DNA of 64,000 bases from Xenopus tropicalis (taxonomy: Eukaryota > Chordata > Amphibia > Anura > Pipidae): NCBI RefSeq assembly GCF_000004195.4, contig NC_030677.2:113857036-113921035 (forward strand), given 5' to 3'. This document shows, one piece after another, positions 33,795-44,523 of the stretch; the first letter of the stretch is position 1; the number at the start of each line of letters is the position of its first letter. Made by a program: the position numbers and the translations under genes. Below the pieces are notes generated by a model. It saw only the letters and a program-made list of their open reading frames with translations, had not been told where the DNA came from and ran no database searches.

Positions 33795-34335
33795 ATGCGT
33801 AGGCACCCAGTCACTGACTGTGCAAAGTTTGGGAACTCTGGCATAAAACCAATAAAAATCAATAAGTGAAATTTGATTGGCTGTTGGTGTCTCCGCCCAC
33901 TTTTCAAAACTAAAACTGCAGTCCCCTAGTGACCAAGTGTAAAAACTTTGGGAACCCTGGGGTTATTACTGTGAGACTGGCAGCAGGTTGAATTACCGCC
34001 AAGTCAGTAGGTAAAATCTGATTGGCTGTTCACAGCTCCGCACAGCTCATCATATTTTCATTCAGGCTGACCCCATGACTATGTGATTCAAGTTTGGGGA
34101 GTGTAGCCTCAAAGCTGTAAGATTGGCAGCAGTTTCAATTTCCCTATTAAAGTCAATGGGTGAAATTTGATTGGCTGTTGTTGGCCCCTCCCACTTTGGG
34201 GTCATCCAACAAATGTCACTATTTTATTCAGGGTGACCCCATTATTATGTTATTCAAGTTTGGGGGGTGTAGCTTCAAAGCTGTAAGAGTGGCAGCAGTT
34301 TAAAAATCTTCCCTGTCAAAGTCAATGGGAAATTT
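33795..34335 (+). repeat. Same 150-bp tandem repeat, right part
   Basis: Three further copies, at about 33875, 34019 and 34169, continue the array across the nested piggyBac-like insertion. Confidence 0.85.
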
Positions 34336-34670
34336 GGGGTGTTTGGAGCGGCGCCACAAAAAGACAGGAGGCAGGATCGCTTAGAAAAGCACAAGCAACC
34401 TGCTCCGCTATAGGGTGAAGAAGTGTGGAGAGTTTGGGTGTTGTACCCCTAAAACTGTAGGAGTAGCGTTTAGAAAATGGGGGGCGCTAAGAATAAGAAA
34501 AGGAAGCGGAAGAAGAAGAAGCGGAAGAATAAGCCAAAGTCGAAGAACAATATGTTGGGGTTTTCAACCCAACATAACTACCTGGTTTGGGGGCACTGAG
34601 AGCAACGTTCAAGGGGTTGGTGAGCAACATTTTGCCCCTGAGCCACTGGTTGGGGAACACTGGGCTAGAG

Positions 34671-35366
34671 GTATGCTGTATGCCTAAAAGTATCCAGACA
34701 CAACTTTTATAGTCCTTGTCCTCGTATGGAACATTCTGCAGAGTTCCATGTGGCAGTCCAACTAACAAGCCTTGGTTTGGCTGATTATTCCCATATCTTT
34801 ATGCCTTTCTAAGGCCATGGAACTCCTCACTGACTTCCAATATCCTTATATAATATGACAGGGGGCACATTTTACATTATTCCTGGGTTTTGTTTATTAC
34901 AAATATATTCGAATAAACCTGGGAGTTTAATGAGTGCATAAAGAGATAAGGATGCTGGCAGGAAAGCTGATTTTACCATCTCATCCTGAACTGAGTATAT
35001 GGAGAATAATGTTCCCCCTTTTTGTAAAACAAGGATATTATACGTCACCTAGAAAATCCATGGCCATGTAAAGGTTTAAGGATGAAGGTCAAAAGAACTC
35101 CTCCATGACTTCTAATATGCTTGTATTTTTACAAGCATACAGTATTTTTAACAATGCGCAAGTCTCATTGACTCATATGACCCAAATGACCACTAAGCAC
35201 TGATTATAACTGATGGAATCATTAAGCACCATTCATATAGTGAATAATGTACCCCCTGTTGCAAAATATAGGATTGTAATTCACCAGGGCGTTCCTTGTC
35301 CCTCAGCCATATTACAGGAGTCAAACAATTACTACTGCAGCTGCCCACAGATTTTAGTAGTTTCAC
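34671..35366. other. Unassigned DNA
   Basis: No supported gene or repeat terminus. Confidence 0.4.
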
Positions 35367-35369
35367 TTA

Positions 35370-35687
35370 GGGCTCTGGCACACGGGGAGCTTAGTTGCCC
35401 GAGACAAATCTCCCTTGTCACGGGCGACTAATCTCCCTGAAATGCCATCCCACCGGCGAAAATGTAACTCGTCAGTGGGATGGCACACGCGGCGCCGCGA
35501 TTTCCCCAAAATTGCGGAACTTTCTTCTCAATACAACTTCCGTGATTTCAGGGAAATCGTGCCGTCTCGTGTGCCATCCCACCGGCGATTTACATACTCC
35601 CCTGTGGGATGGTATTTCGGGGAGACTAGTTGCCCGCGACAAGGGAGATTTGTTGCGGGCGACTAGTCTCCCCGTCTGCCACAGCCC
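35370..35687. mobile_element. Complete Harbinger-like MITE
   Basis: The left end GGGCTCTGGCACACGGGGAG and the right end CTCCCCGTCTGCCACAGCCC are inverted, flanked by TTA (35367-35369 and 35688-35690). The 3-bp TTA duplication and GGGC...CACACGG ends fit PIF/Harbinger. Subterminal GCGACAAATCTCCC and GTGCCATCCCACCGGCGA blocks occur in both arms. A half copy lies at 3267. Confidence 0.8.
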
Positions 35688-35690
35688 TTA

Positions 35691-36228
35691 AGGTAATTTA
35701 CTGGATTTATCTGTTCACCATTAAAAACTGCCTGAATAGCTCCTGCTTTTTGATGACTACAAGGATGACAGTCAGTAATGGGCTCAGTCTGACATTTATA
35801 AACTGTATGACCCCAGTTGGATTATTATGTCTTTGAACATTTTGGCTTTCGGGGGATTAGGAGTAAGGTGGTGCTATTTAACAATATTCATCATTCTAAA
35901 GTTGTTCGTCTTACTAAAGCTAGCTTGTGGCTACCTTGCACATCTTGTGGTTTACCCGAAGCCTAAATACCAAGTAAAGGAAACGTGTCAGCTCTTTGTG
36001 TATTTCACTTATCCCTAGAGCACTGACTTATCAGGTGAAGCAATGTCTGCCTTTCCCAGGGGTTTATCTGCTACAGGCAAGCTCTCTGTCTGCTCCATCT
36101 TAGCTTGGCTGGGCTCTCCAGACTATGGTAAGTGCATGGCCAAGTTTTTATTTTTTTATCTTTTTGTTTGTAAATACTCTGTCCAGTCTACTGTTGCAAC
36201 CAGAGACAGGTTACATAAGGGACACATA
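35691..36228 (+). other. Unassigned DNA; weak first-exon candidate
   Basis: An ATG at 36043 opens MSAFPRGLSATGKLSVCSIL and runs to a strong donor (CTATG|GTAAGTGC, exon end 36127). No partner exon or homology is visible. Confidence 0.2.
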
Positions 36229-37215
36229 GGGGCACATTTATTAAAGTATGACAGGTACGAAATACAAAAACGTTTTATTTGGTCGTACTGAGTGTATTTT
36301 TTGCGACTTTTTCACACATTTGCACAACTTTTTCGTACTTTGCAACAAAATCGTATTGTTGCGTACAAAAGTTTTGGATTCATTCAAGCTTTGGTATTGT
36401 GTCTTTCCTTGGGCCAGGTTGGAGCTGCAGAGTGCCATTTAGTCCTATGGGAGACTTTCCTTGGGCCAGGTTGGAGCTGCAGAGTGCCATTGAGTCCTAT
36501 GGGAGACTTTCCTTGGGCCAGGTTGGAGCTGCAGAGTGCCATTTAGTCCTATGGGAGACTTTCCTTGGGCCAGGTTGGAGCTGCAGAGTGCCATTGAGTC
36601 CTATGGGAGACTTTCCTTGGGCCAGGTTGGAGCTGCAGAGTGCCATTGAGCCCTATGGGAGACTTTCCTTGGGCCAGGTTGGAGCTGCAGAGTGCCATTT
36701 AGTCCTATGGGAGACTTTCCTTGGGCCAGGTTGGAGCTGCAGAGTGCCATTGAGTCCTATGGGAGACTTTCCTTGGGCCAGGTTGGAGCTGCAGAGTGCC
36801 ATTTAGTCCTATGGGAGACTTTCCTTGGGCCAGGTTGGAGCTGCAGAGTGCCATTGAGTCCTATGGGAGACTTTCCTTGGGCCAGGTTGGAGCTGCAGAG
36901 TGCCATTTAGTCCTATGGGAGACTTTCCTTGGGCCAGGTTGGAGCTGCAGAGTGTCATTTAGTCCTATGGGAGGCTTCCAAAATCATGCACAGAAGGATC
37001 AAAGTCAGAAAGGTTTTCCTGCCGTTTACGATTGTTCGATATGAAAATGTCGTGACTTGGATTGGATTGCCAATACAATATTATCGTGACTATTTCGATT
37101 TTCGTGATATTTGCGTAAGCATTTTCGTGATATTTGCGATCATCAGAAATTATCATATCTAATCCGAAGTTTTCCCATTTCGGGATTCGAACTCGTACTT
37201 TGATGAATGTGCCCC
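36229..37215. mobile_element. MITE (GGGGCACATTTATTAAAGTA ends) expanded by a 52-bp minisatellite
   Basis: The left end GGGGCACATTTATTAAAGTA and the right end TACTTTGATGAATGTGCCCC are inverted, flanked by ATA on both sides. Relatives are at 37609, 39657 and 58675. Only this copy carries the minisatellite. Confidence 0.75.
36403..36975 (+). repeat. 52-bp minisatellite, 11 copies
   Basis: The unit begins CTTTCCTTGGGCCAGGTTGG. It is almost invariant apart from CATTTAG/CATTGAG, which mostly alternate (T G T G G T G T G T T), hinting at a 104-bp dimer. All copies are the same length and differ at only a few other positions. Long frames (for example 36279-36806) are artefacts. Confidence 0.95.
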
Positions 37216-37608
37216 ATAGCATAGCCTCATACCTTACAGCTAATGTATTTATATAGGTGCCAGGTGGATTAGGGAGAGGGGGTACAGGTATGTGCAATGG
37301 GTTGATTTGTTGCACTGCTGGAGTACTGGTACTTATTGCTGTGTGTTGTGGGATTTGTAGACTAAAAAATGTTCTATATATAGATCTTTGGTGTCCAGTC
37401 TGGATTAAAGATATTGAAAGGGAAAGGTTGTTAAGAAATGATCTTACCAATGATCATATTTGTAGCGTGTATGGCCACCTTTAGTTTGACTCTTTAAATT
37501 AGATCTGCAACGTCCCCTAAGAGCAGCACCCGGAATTGTTTTACTGAGGCACTCAACTGGCCTGGCTGCAATACCCCTGCAAGTGCTGTACCGCCAAAAA
37601 AACACTAA
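37216..37608. other. Unassigned DNA with a MITE end
   Basis: GCGTGTATGGCCACCTTTAG near 37466-37485 resembles a right end of the GGCCATACACG family; the left end is not seen. Confidence 0.4.
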
Positions 37609-37916
37609 GGAGCCGATTCATTAAAACACGAGTTTGAAACCTGAATGGGAAAAATTCAGATTGGATACGATAATTTCAGAAGATCGCAAATATCACGAAA
37701 GTGCTTACGAAAAATCGTATTAGTTACGATAATATCGTATTGGCATTCCGAAAGTCCCAAAATTTTCGTACCGAACGATTGTAAACAGCGGCAGAACCTT
37801 TCCGAATTTTTCCCGCAAGCGTATGAAAAAGTCACACAAGCGTACGAAAAAGTCGTAAGCGTGAAAAAATTGGCGAAAATACGCTCGGAGCGTCCGTGTC
37901 TTAATAAATCTCCCCC
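37609..37916. mobile_element. MITE, GGGGCACATTTA family (diverged ends)
   Basis: The left end GGAGCCGATTCATTAAAACA and the right end CTTAATAAATCTCCCCC are inverted, with TAA/TTA flanks. The interior shares TCGCAAATATCACGAAA, ACGATAATATCGTATTGG and GAACGATTGTAAACAGC with 39657-39969. Confidence 0.7.
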
Positions 37917-38039
37917 TTATTCTGCTTTTAAAAATATTTAATTTATCTGACTTCAGTTGTCTGTATTTGTTCTTTGTAAAGCCAGAATTCAAGGCATGCG
38001 CTAAAGCCTTTACCAAGCACTGGGGGCATGTCAAACCCT

Positions 38040-38390
38040 ATGAATAGATATTCCAACTGGAATAATAACTGGATACTGAGAAAATTGTTATACCCTGGCC
38101 AAATTGAGAATACCCCGACGTTTCAATGAATTCTGAATTCCCCTTGATAAAGGCTTTTCGCCAAAACATTGGAGTATTCTCATTTATCGCCTCCCTTACT
38201 GTTTTATTCACATTACGCTCATTTAGTGGTATGTATTGTATGTAATTAAATGTATTGTGATGTATTTGCAATGTTGTGCTATTTTGTGATGCTTTTAAAA
38301 TACACTTTATATTTATTTCTTTTTTGATAATACCACCTGTGTGAACTGCTTTATTTGAGTGCAAGCTCTCTTTTGATTTAATTGCAGTTT
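38040..38390. repeat. Dispersed repeat with a TTGATAAAGG...AAAACATTGG phrase
   Basis: ACCCCGACGTTTCAATGAATT and CCCTTGATAAAGGCTTTTCG resemble the 'tttcg/aaacg' hairpin phrases common in amphibian dispersed repeats (compare 6830 and 43632). The boundaries are vague. Confidence 0.4.
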
Positions 38391-39653
38391 TATGTACCTG
38401 TATGGGGGTATATTTGGGCTTTTTTGCACCTTACTTTATTTCCTAATATTGCTTGTTAGTGGGCCCTCCTTTGAGCTATATTGGACAGAACAGAAAACAC
38501 ATACATTCCTAGAAGGGAACTTTGCCTTTAAATCACATTTCCCATATTATAGGTGGAGCTTTTGCTACCAATTCTCTAAGACCTTTATATAAAAAAAACC
38601 TTGCACTATAATATTCTACAGGGTGCACAATGTATGGGTTTATCAGTCAGTTATAGGAAATAGCACATCTTAAATAAATAGCATATAACTTTTACTAGAT
38701 ATTTATTTACAAATGCAGCAATTAAATTGGCAAAGAAAAACAGAAAATCAGAAGAGAGCCTTTTTCTTGTTTTAAAATCTCTCTCTTTCTATTTACCATT
38801 TTTTTTTGGTTTAAATTGCTCTGTTTTTAAATAAATATCTATGGCTATTAACAATTTTAATTTATTCATTCAAGGCCTGCTATTTGGGATGCATCTTTTC
38901 CTGTAACTGATAAAGCAATTCTTTAATAGGCTGGATTTTTTATGGGTTTTGAACAATCAGGTTGTCAAATTAAGCCTATTCTTGTTTGAAAATGAAAATG
39001 CTTTCTGGTTGGTATGGTCAGTGATCATGGCAACCTCAAAAAAAACTGCAGTTTAAACACAATAGTTGCAAAACATAACTGACAGTTGTTTTAGAATGCC
39101 ACCATATTAGTAGTAATGTTAAATTGCATTACCCTTCCTATATAAAAATAAAGAAAATATAATTTTTAAACCAAAATGGAACAGCCCCTTTAAGTCATAT
39201 TAAGGTCAGTGGGAACGTAACCTTTTCTACTCTGTGCAAAGCAAACACAGCTTCCTCCTACAGTGGGGTTATTCATATTCATCAGATGCTGAAATGGAAC
39301 AACCCACAGAGCGGCAAAGGAAACCTATTTCACCAGATGAACACTATTCTAATCTATTCTACTGAATCTGAACCTAGATGGGACATATTACCCTTACAGT
39401 GCCCAGGGTTTGATTTTTAAAAACATAATTTGAATTAAGTTAATAGTTTCCCCCTCTGTGCATTGAAATGCAATGGTAACTAAAACTAAGAGCAACTTCA
39501 TTTTTTGAATGTTCCTAATATATAACCTCAAGTGATCTCAAACCATATTCGGCCGGAACTTACTAAGGAAGGGACAGATCTTTCAGAAAAATGTACAGTA
39601 CCATATCTATTTATGAGGACTCATTATTAGATGTCTCCTGTGCATGGCCATAC
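38391..39653. other. Unassigned AT-rich DNA
   Basis: GGAACAGCCCCTTTAAG near 39179 looks like a single TTAAAGG-type MITE end without a visible partner. No gene is supported. Confidence 0.4.
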
Positions 39654-39656
39654 TTA

Positions 39657-39969
39657 GGCAGATTTATCAAATCACAAGTTCAAATCCCGAATGGGATAGA
39701 TTTGGATTGGATACGAAAATTTCTGGAGATCGCAAATATCATGAAAATGCTTACGAAAAAATCGTATTAGTCACGATAATATCGTATTGGCGATCCGAAA
39801 GTCATTGATAATATCGTATTGGCGATCGTACCGAACGATTGTAAACAGCAGGAAAACCTTTCCGATTTTTTCGCACAACCGTATGGAAAAGTCGCGTGGG
39901 CGTACAAAAGTTTGCGCGGGAGTCGACAAATGTACGCTTCGAGCATTCGTGCATTTATAAATGTGCCCC
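39657..39969. mobile_element. MITE, GGGGCACATTTA family
   Basis: The left GGCAGATTTATCAAATCACA and the right ATTTATAAATGTGCCCC are inverted, flanked by TTA (39654-39656 and 39970-39972). A short internal duplication of GATAATATCGTATTGGCGAT lies near 39775-39830. Confidence 0.75.
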
Positions 39970-40135
39970 TTAGTGCCCATACTCTTTTAGTTTTATATAT
40001 CTCTGCCCTCAGTTCTGTATCTCCCCAAAGTACATGGAATATTGTGCCTAGTGAGACCATGGGAAGCGATACACAACATTTTGATTTAAACTGTATTTTA
40101 CCTCCAGGGATTGCCAACCTATAAATAACTATATG

Positions 40136-40381
40136 CAGTGTGGTACTGGGATGCCAGGGGCCCACCAGAAAACCTTGGACCATTGGCCCACTTTATAAAC
40201 TATTATTCCTCTCTCAACCTCCTTATTATCCAAGTCTCTTTTCTCTGTCCTTCCATCTTTTTCCCATACAGAAATAGGGAAAGACCATGCAAGTGGCCAA
40301 GTAGTTAGAAGCAAGAGGGCCCAATGAAATCTGGGCACACCGGTTGTTTTCCTGGTATCCTGGTGGGCCAGTCCGACACTG
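40136..40381. mobile_element. hAT MITE (GGGCCCACC type), copy 1
   Basis: The ends are CAGTGTGGTACTGGG and CCAGTCCGACACTG. The 8-bp flanks ACTATATG (40128-40135) and ACTATATA (40382-40389) differ at one base. A sister copy lies at 57042-57309. Confidence 0.82.
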
Positions 40382-40812
40382 ACTATATACCAATATAGTG
40401 GTCTCCATGGGGTTAAAACGCTAAAAGAGAAAAACCTATATATAAATATAAATCATTCTCATTTAGTGAAGGAGTGCATTCTGCACCTTGTAATATAATT
40501 CGAAGCAAGGTACAGCAATTCCCATGAGCGAACTTATGCCAGTAGGATTAGTAAATTATGCCATATAGTACCTGTGTAGTATTCTACAGTTTTTCAGAGA
40601 TTATTTTGTATTGACTTGCCTATACTGGACTAGCAGAACTTTTGAGTTATCTGCAAAGGGACACATTACAGGTACCCAAACCATTATTTTGTAGAGCAAG
40701 GAAAGGATTAATTTACTATGTGGTGCCAGTATGTTAGTTAAAGTAGTTTTGGCTCATACATAGGATGTTTATAATGGACTGGCAGATTTCTCTGGTACAG
40801 CTTGGGTTAGAT
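40382..40812. other. Unassigned DNA
   Basis: No supported feature. Confidence 0.4.
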
Positions 40813-41000
40813 TAGTGATGAGCAAATCTGTCCCAGTTTGCTTCTCCAAAAAATTTTTTGAAAAGATTTGCAAAACAGCGAAAATGATGCGCGTCAATAA
40901 AAATGTGCGAGAATTGTCTGTGACCTGAATAAATCCACCAATGGCGAAACGTGGAAAATTGTTACAAATCCATGCCAGCCGGAAAAATCTTCCCTCTGTT
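40813..41000. repeat. Dispersed frog repeat, TAGTGATGAGCAAATCTGTC type (one arm)
   Basis: TAGTGATGAGCAAATCTGTCC, AAATTTTTTGAAAAGATTTGC and GGCGAAACGTGG are phrases of a widespread Xenopus element. The second arm is not visible. Confidence 0.5.
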
Positions 41001-41339
41001 GTCCAAAAAGCTTCTTGACGCGCCTGCACCTGGAGCCATTGTGTTGGCTTGAGCTATACTCATGGAGTTTCCTACCAAAATCCACTCTGTTTGCCTGACC
41101 CCAAGGCAACTCAGTGGCTCAGGTGCAGACACATCAAAAAGCATTTAGGGACATAGGGTCGGATGCAGTACTATAATGGTGTAGGTTTATAAAGCATCTT
41201 CACTTTATACCTGTAGGGCACATTCCTCCAGCCATCAGATGTTTTGGAACAGTCAGTAGACTGTACCTAGCAGCCAATCAGATATGTTTCTACTGCTTAG
41301 TTTTGAATATTAATACACTACTTAGTTTATAATTTAGTC

Positions 41340-41915
41340 GAGGGGGTCTGCCTCTGGGCAAGCCTCTAGCCACGTGCCTCATACGTCCTCAAACTCTTGG
41401 GGGGACTGCCTAGCGATGTTTATTAACTTTATGATTGGCAGTCTGCTATTTACTAGCTGTATCAATTGTTGAAGAGTGGGTGGCAGCTGACTAATCCTCC
41501 GCATTGCTACTGTGGGTTTGCCATGACAGAAGGTAGTTTTGGGGGTGTCCCTTGGTTTCCTATAGGGGCATTACTCATGGCTTCATTGAAGCCCGCTATA
41601 GTAGCTTGCAGTGCTGTCAGGGGCTTTCTGGATATGGATTGAGACCGCTATTAATGTACATTAATTGTGCAGCGTAGTAGTAGCGAAGGTGTGGAAGAGC
41701 CAGACTTCCTTTGTCATGTAGGGCCATTAATTAATTAATCTGTGTGTTTACTCTGGTAGGTTTATGTGTCCAGATTTAAAGAAACAATATGGAGTCAATT
41801 CGTTTAAAAAGTAAGAGGGGAAGCCACACTGGGGCATGCTGCACAACATTTAAAAATATTGGTAGGAATTCCATTTTAAACAGATTAACCCTGCCCCATA
41901 CAGTAAGTCATAACA
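41340..41915 (-). pseudogene. L1 LINE ORF2 fragment, decayed
   Basis: On the minus strand the pieces GRVNLFKMEFLPIFL-like, FIWTHKPTRV-like, KGSLALPHLRYYYAAQLMYI-like and SRLPIIKLI occur in the order expected for L1 ORF2 downstream of the reverse transcriptase (compare WLGKIAALKMTILPKLLYLF, FIWGKS and RSQGGLAVPNIIRYYEAAHL in the L1 at 49.3-49.6 kb). Frameshifts and stops are frequent and no poly(A) tail is visible. Confidence 0.6.
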
Positions 41916-42519
41916 TTATGTAATTCATCTGTAATGAAGAAAAAATAAATAAAATGCAGAAATAGGACCACTATAATTTAATAAATTAATAAACTTCCCT
42001 TCGTTAATAGATAAAATCTAAATATATAAAAACTTATCTGCAAAGAAGGATTCATTTTGGGTTGGTAATTTGTAGTGGAGGAGTCAGTATTCAATGACAT
42101 AACGTAGGGTTTGGGGCAAAAACAAGTATGACACTGTGTATCCCATATGCTAAGGCTGAATCGTACAATCAGTGGCGTAGCGTGGGCTTTCGTCGCCTGG
42201 GGCCGACCGGAAATTTGCCGCCCCTCTATTTAGTTATTCTTAAAAAAAATAGACAAAATAAAAAAAGCAGCATTACATTTTTTTTTTTTTTGATTGAATT
42301 TGAAATGCGGTGCGCATGTCATAATTGTCAAAAGTGGATTCAGCTGTGCGTCCGTGGCTGCCCATGGTGGCAGGGCAGCCATCAGAAATCACGGGGCCCC
42401 TCCCATCAGTACAGGACACACAGACATAAAAAGTATTAGGGTCACCCTACCACAGTGCCCCCTAACACTATGCTGGCCAGGCCCCCCTAACGCTATTCTG
42501 GCCACGGTCCCCCCATACA

Positions 42520-43150
42520 ACTGCCCCATAGACAGTACCCCCATACACAGTGCCCCCCACACACATTGCCTCCAATTGCCCATAGAAAGTGCCCCAATTT
42601 CCCCATAGACAGTGCCTCCAATTGCCCCATACACAGTGTCCCCATAGACAGCCCCCTCCACACAGTGCCCCCAATTGCCCTTAGACAGTGCCCCCAATAG
42701 GAAGTGCCCCCATACACAGTGCCCCAATTTCCCCATACACAGTTCCCCCATAGACAGTACCCCCCAAAGACCTTGCCCCCCCCACAGAAAGTGCCCCCAT
42801 ACACAGTGCCCCAATTGCCCCATACACAGTTCCCCCAATAGAAAGTCCCCCCATAAACAGTGCCCCCAATTGCCCCATACAAAGTGCCCCCAATAGGAAG
42901 TGCCCCCATACACAGTGCCCCAATTGCCCCATACACAGTGTCCCCATAGACAATACCCCCCAAAGATCTTGCCCCCCAATAGAAAGTGCCCTCATACACA
43001 GAGCCCCAATTGCCCCATACACAGTGCCCCCAATAGGAAGTGCCCCCATACACAATACCCCACAAAGACCTGGCCCCCCCCATGGAAAGTGCCCCAATTT
43101 CCCCATAGACAGTAGCCCCCACACAGTGCCCCCAATTTCCCCCATAGTAC
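42520..43150. repeat. Degenerate minisatellite, units about 20-35 bp
   Basis: Repeated combinations of CCCCATACACAGTGCCCC, AATTGCCCCATA and CAATAGGAAGTGCCCC, with variable unit lengths. The array lies inside the hAT element. Confidence 0.88.
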
Positions 43151-43170
43151 ATACCCCCAACAGACCATCG

Positions 43171-43308
43171 GCGGCGGCTCCTTCTCTCTTACAGGCAACA
43201 GGCGCTTCTATAAGGTTGCGCCTCGTCGCTGACGTGTGACGTCATACGCACGGGCGCAACCTTATAAAAGTGCCTGTTGCCTGTAAGAGAGAGGGAGCCG
43301 CCGCCGCC
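43171..43308. repeat. GC-rich inverted repeat with CRE-like centre
   Basis: GGCGGCGGCTCC...AGGCAACAGGC...TATAAGGTTGCGCC on the left pairs with the inverse on the right. The loop contains TGACGTCA, the consensus CREB/ATF site. Whether it is used is unknown. Confidence 0.8.
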
Positions 43309-43631
43309 CCTTCTGATACGCCGCCCGGGGCCATGGCCCCCTCGGCACCCCCCTCGCTACGCCACTGCGTACAATATGTGCGTCATTCTGAAACAGCACA
43401 AGTGATAGCTGGGGGCACAATTAGGGTTTTCACCCTTTTGTTATGTCTAATACTGGCCAGGGTGGGGGTATGTTTGCTAGGGGGGGAATCAGTGATGCCC
43501 AGGATGGGGTCATGAAGCAAATGGGGTCAGAGTTATGACATCACTGCCCACGTTATGTCTGCAGTGTCTGCAACTCCAATGCCAAAATTTTTTTATATTG
43601 CGGGGTGCACAGTCAAATTTAATTATTTAGC

Positions 43632-43830
43632 AAAAAAGGTTTCACGACCGGCACACCCTTTTTAAAAGTATCATAAGTTGATTGCGAACATAAAAATTTG
43701 ACATTTCTGTCCTCAACAGGACATCCTTTAAAAAGGTCCTGTTGAAGACCGAAACGGCAGATTTTTTTATGTTCGCAATAAACTTGTACTACTTTTAAAA
43801 AGGGTGTGGCGGTTGTGAAACCTTTTTTTG
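43632..43830. repeat. Inverted-repeat element
   Basis: AAAAAAGGTTTCACGACCGG...ACACCCTTTTTAAAAGTA on the left pairs with TACTTTTAAAAAGGGTGT...GGTTGTGAAACCTTTTTTT on the right. The centre has CTCAACAGGACATCC and GGTCCTGTTGAAGACCGAAA as a second hairpin. It is probably a small MITE. Confidence 0.7.
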
Positions 43831-43904
43831 TTTTATATAAATAAATTCAAAAATGGACAGCACACAAATTAAAGTGCAAAACATGTAATATAAAAAAATC
43901 ACAT

Positions 43905-43926
43905 CATATGTATATATATATATACA

Positions 43927-43969
<43 letters not shown>

Positions 43970-43972
43970 GTA
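43905..43972. repeat. TA/CA microsatellite
   Basis: Two (TA)n runs separated by CAGT, followed by (CA)n. Confidence 0.95.
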
Positions 43973-44521
43973 TTTTTAATTTGTTTATGTATTTATTCAT
44001 TTTATTTCTTGTATTCTTTTTTCATCCAAGAGGTAGAATGAGTCATATGATCCTGTAACATTTACTATTAAATGTGGGATCAAGAAACATGGGCACCACC
44101 CCAGCATTATATATCAGATGAATTTTGGAGGTGATGAAATTTGTTTTTTTAAATATGGGACTATTTGTTATATAGATGAATAAATAGCACTTTATGACAC
44201 TCGCATTAAAGTAAAATGTATTAATTATAAAGTCTTACAACAGTTCTTTGCAATGATATATAAATGCCTCCCACTTAATATATGAAACATATATATATAT
44301 TCTAAGATATTCATATATAAATATATAGATAAATTTATACGTTCACGGTGGGTGTGCATATATTGTGAGGTCTGCTGTCAAATGTGCCCAGGGGTAGAGG
44401 AAGATATAATTAGGGGTAATAGTATATGTGCATCACTCCTCTTTTCCATTTAAAACCTACATTAGCACTCACCATCATTCCTTGAGCTCTGCAAGTGCTT
44501 TCCTTTTCGTTCCTGTGACTA
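43973..44521. other. Unassigned AT-rich DNA
   Basis: No supported feature. Confidence 0.4.
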
Positions 44522-44523
44522 AA

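Larger units (their letters stand above)
25366..34662 (+). mobile_element. Large non-autonomous hAT element with a nested piggyBac-like element
   Basis: The ends are CAGGGATCCCCAACC and GGTTGGGGAACACTG, flanked by a perfect 8-bp duplication GGCTAGAG (25358-25365 and 34663-34670). After removing the nested 7.2-kb element the hAT is about 2.1 kb, mostly a tandem array of about 150-bp units. Near the right end a purine-rich stretch (34478-34550) encodes only a Lys/Arg-rich low-complexity frame. Short relatives occur at 47209-47757 and 54683-54971. No transposase is present. Confidence 0.9.
42170..43367. mobile_element. Non-autonomous hAT element with minisatellite and CRE hairpin
   Basis: The ends CAGTGGCGTAGCG and CGCTACGCCACTG are perfect inverted repeats, flanked by a perfect 8-bp duplication CGTACAAT (42162-42169 and 43368-43375). 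Inside are a C-rich minisatellite (42520-43150) and a GC-rich inverted repeat (43171-43308) with TGACGTCA at 43237-43244. The minus-strand frames of 159-219 codons are repeat artefacts (Gly/Trp/Tyr-rich). Confidence 0.92.

Noticed and set aside
36279..36910. 175-codon frame of repeated GPGWSCRVP-type units
   Set aside because: 52-bp unit read in rotating frames. No start context or splice structure is present.
42389..43160. Three overlapping minus-strand frames of 159-219 codons rich in Gly, Trp and Tyr
   Set aside because: All three frames are open because the minisatellite lacks stops. They lie wholly within the hAT element at 42170-43367.
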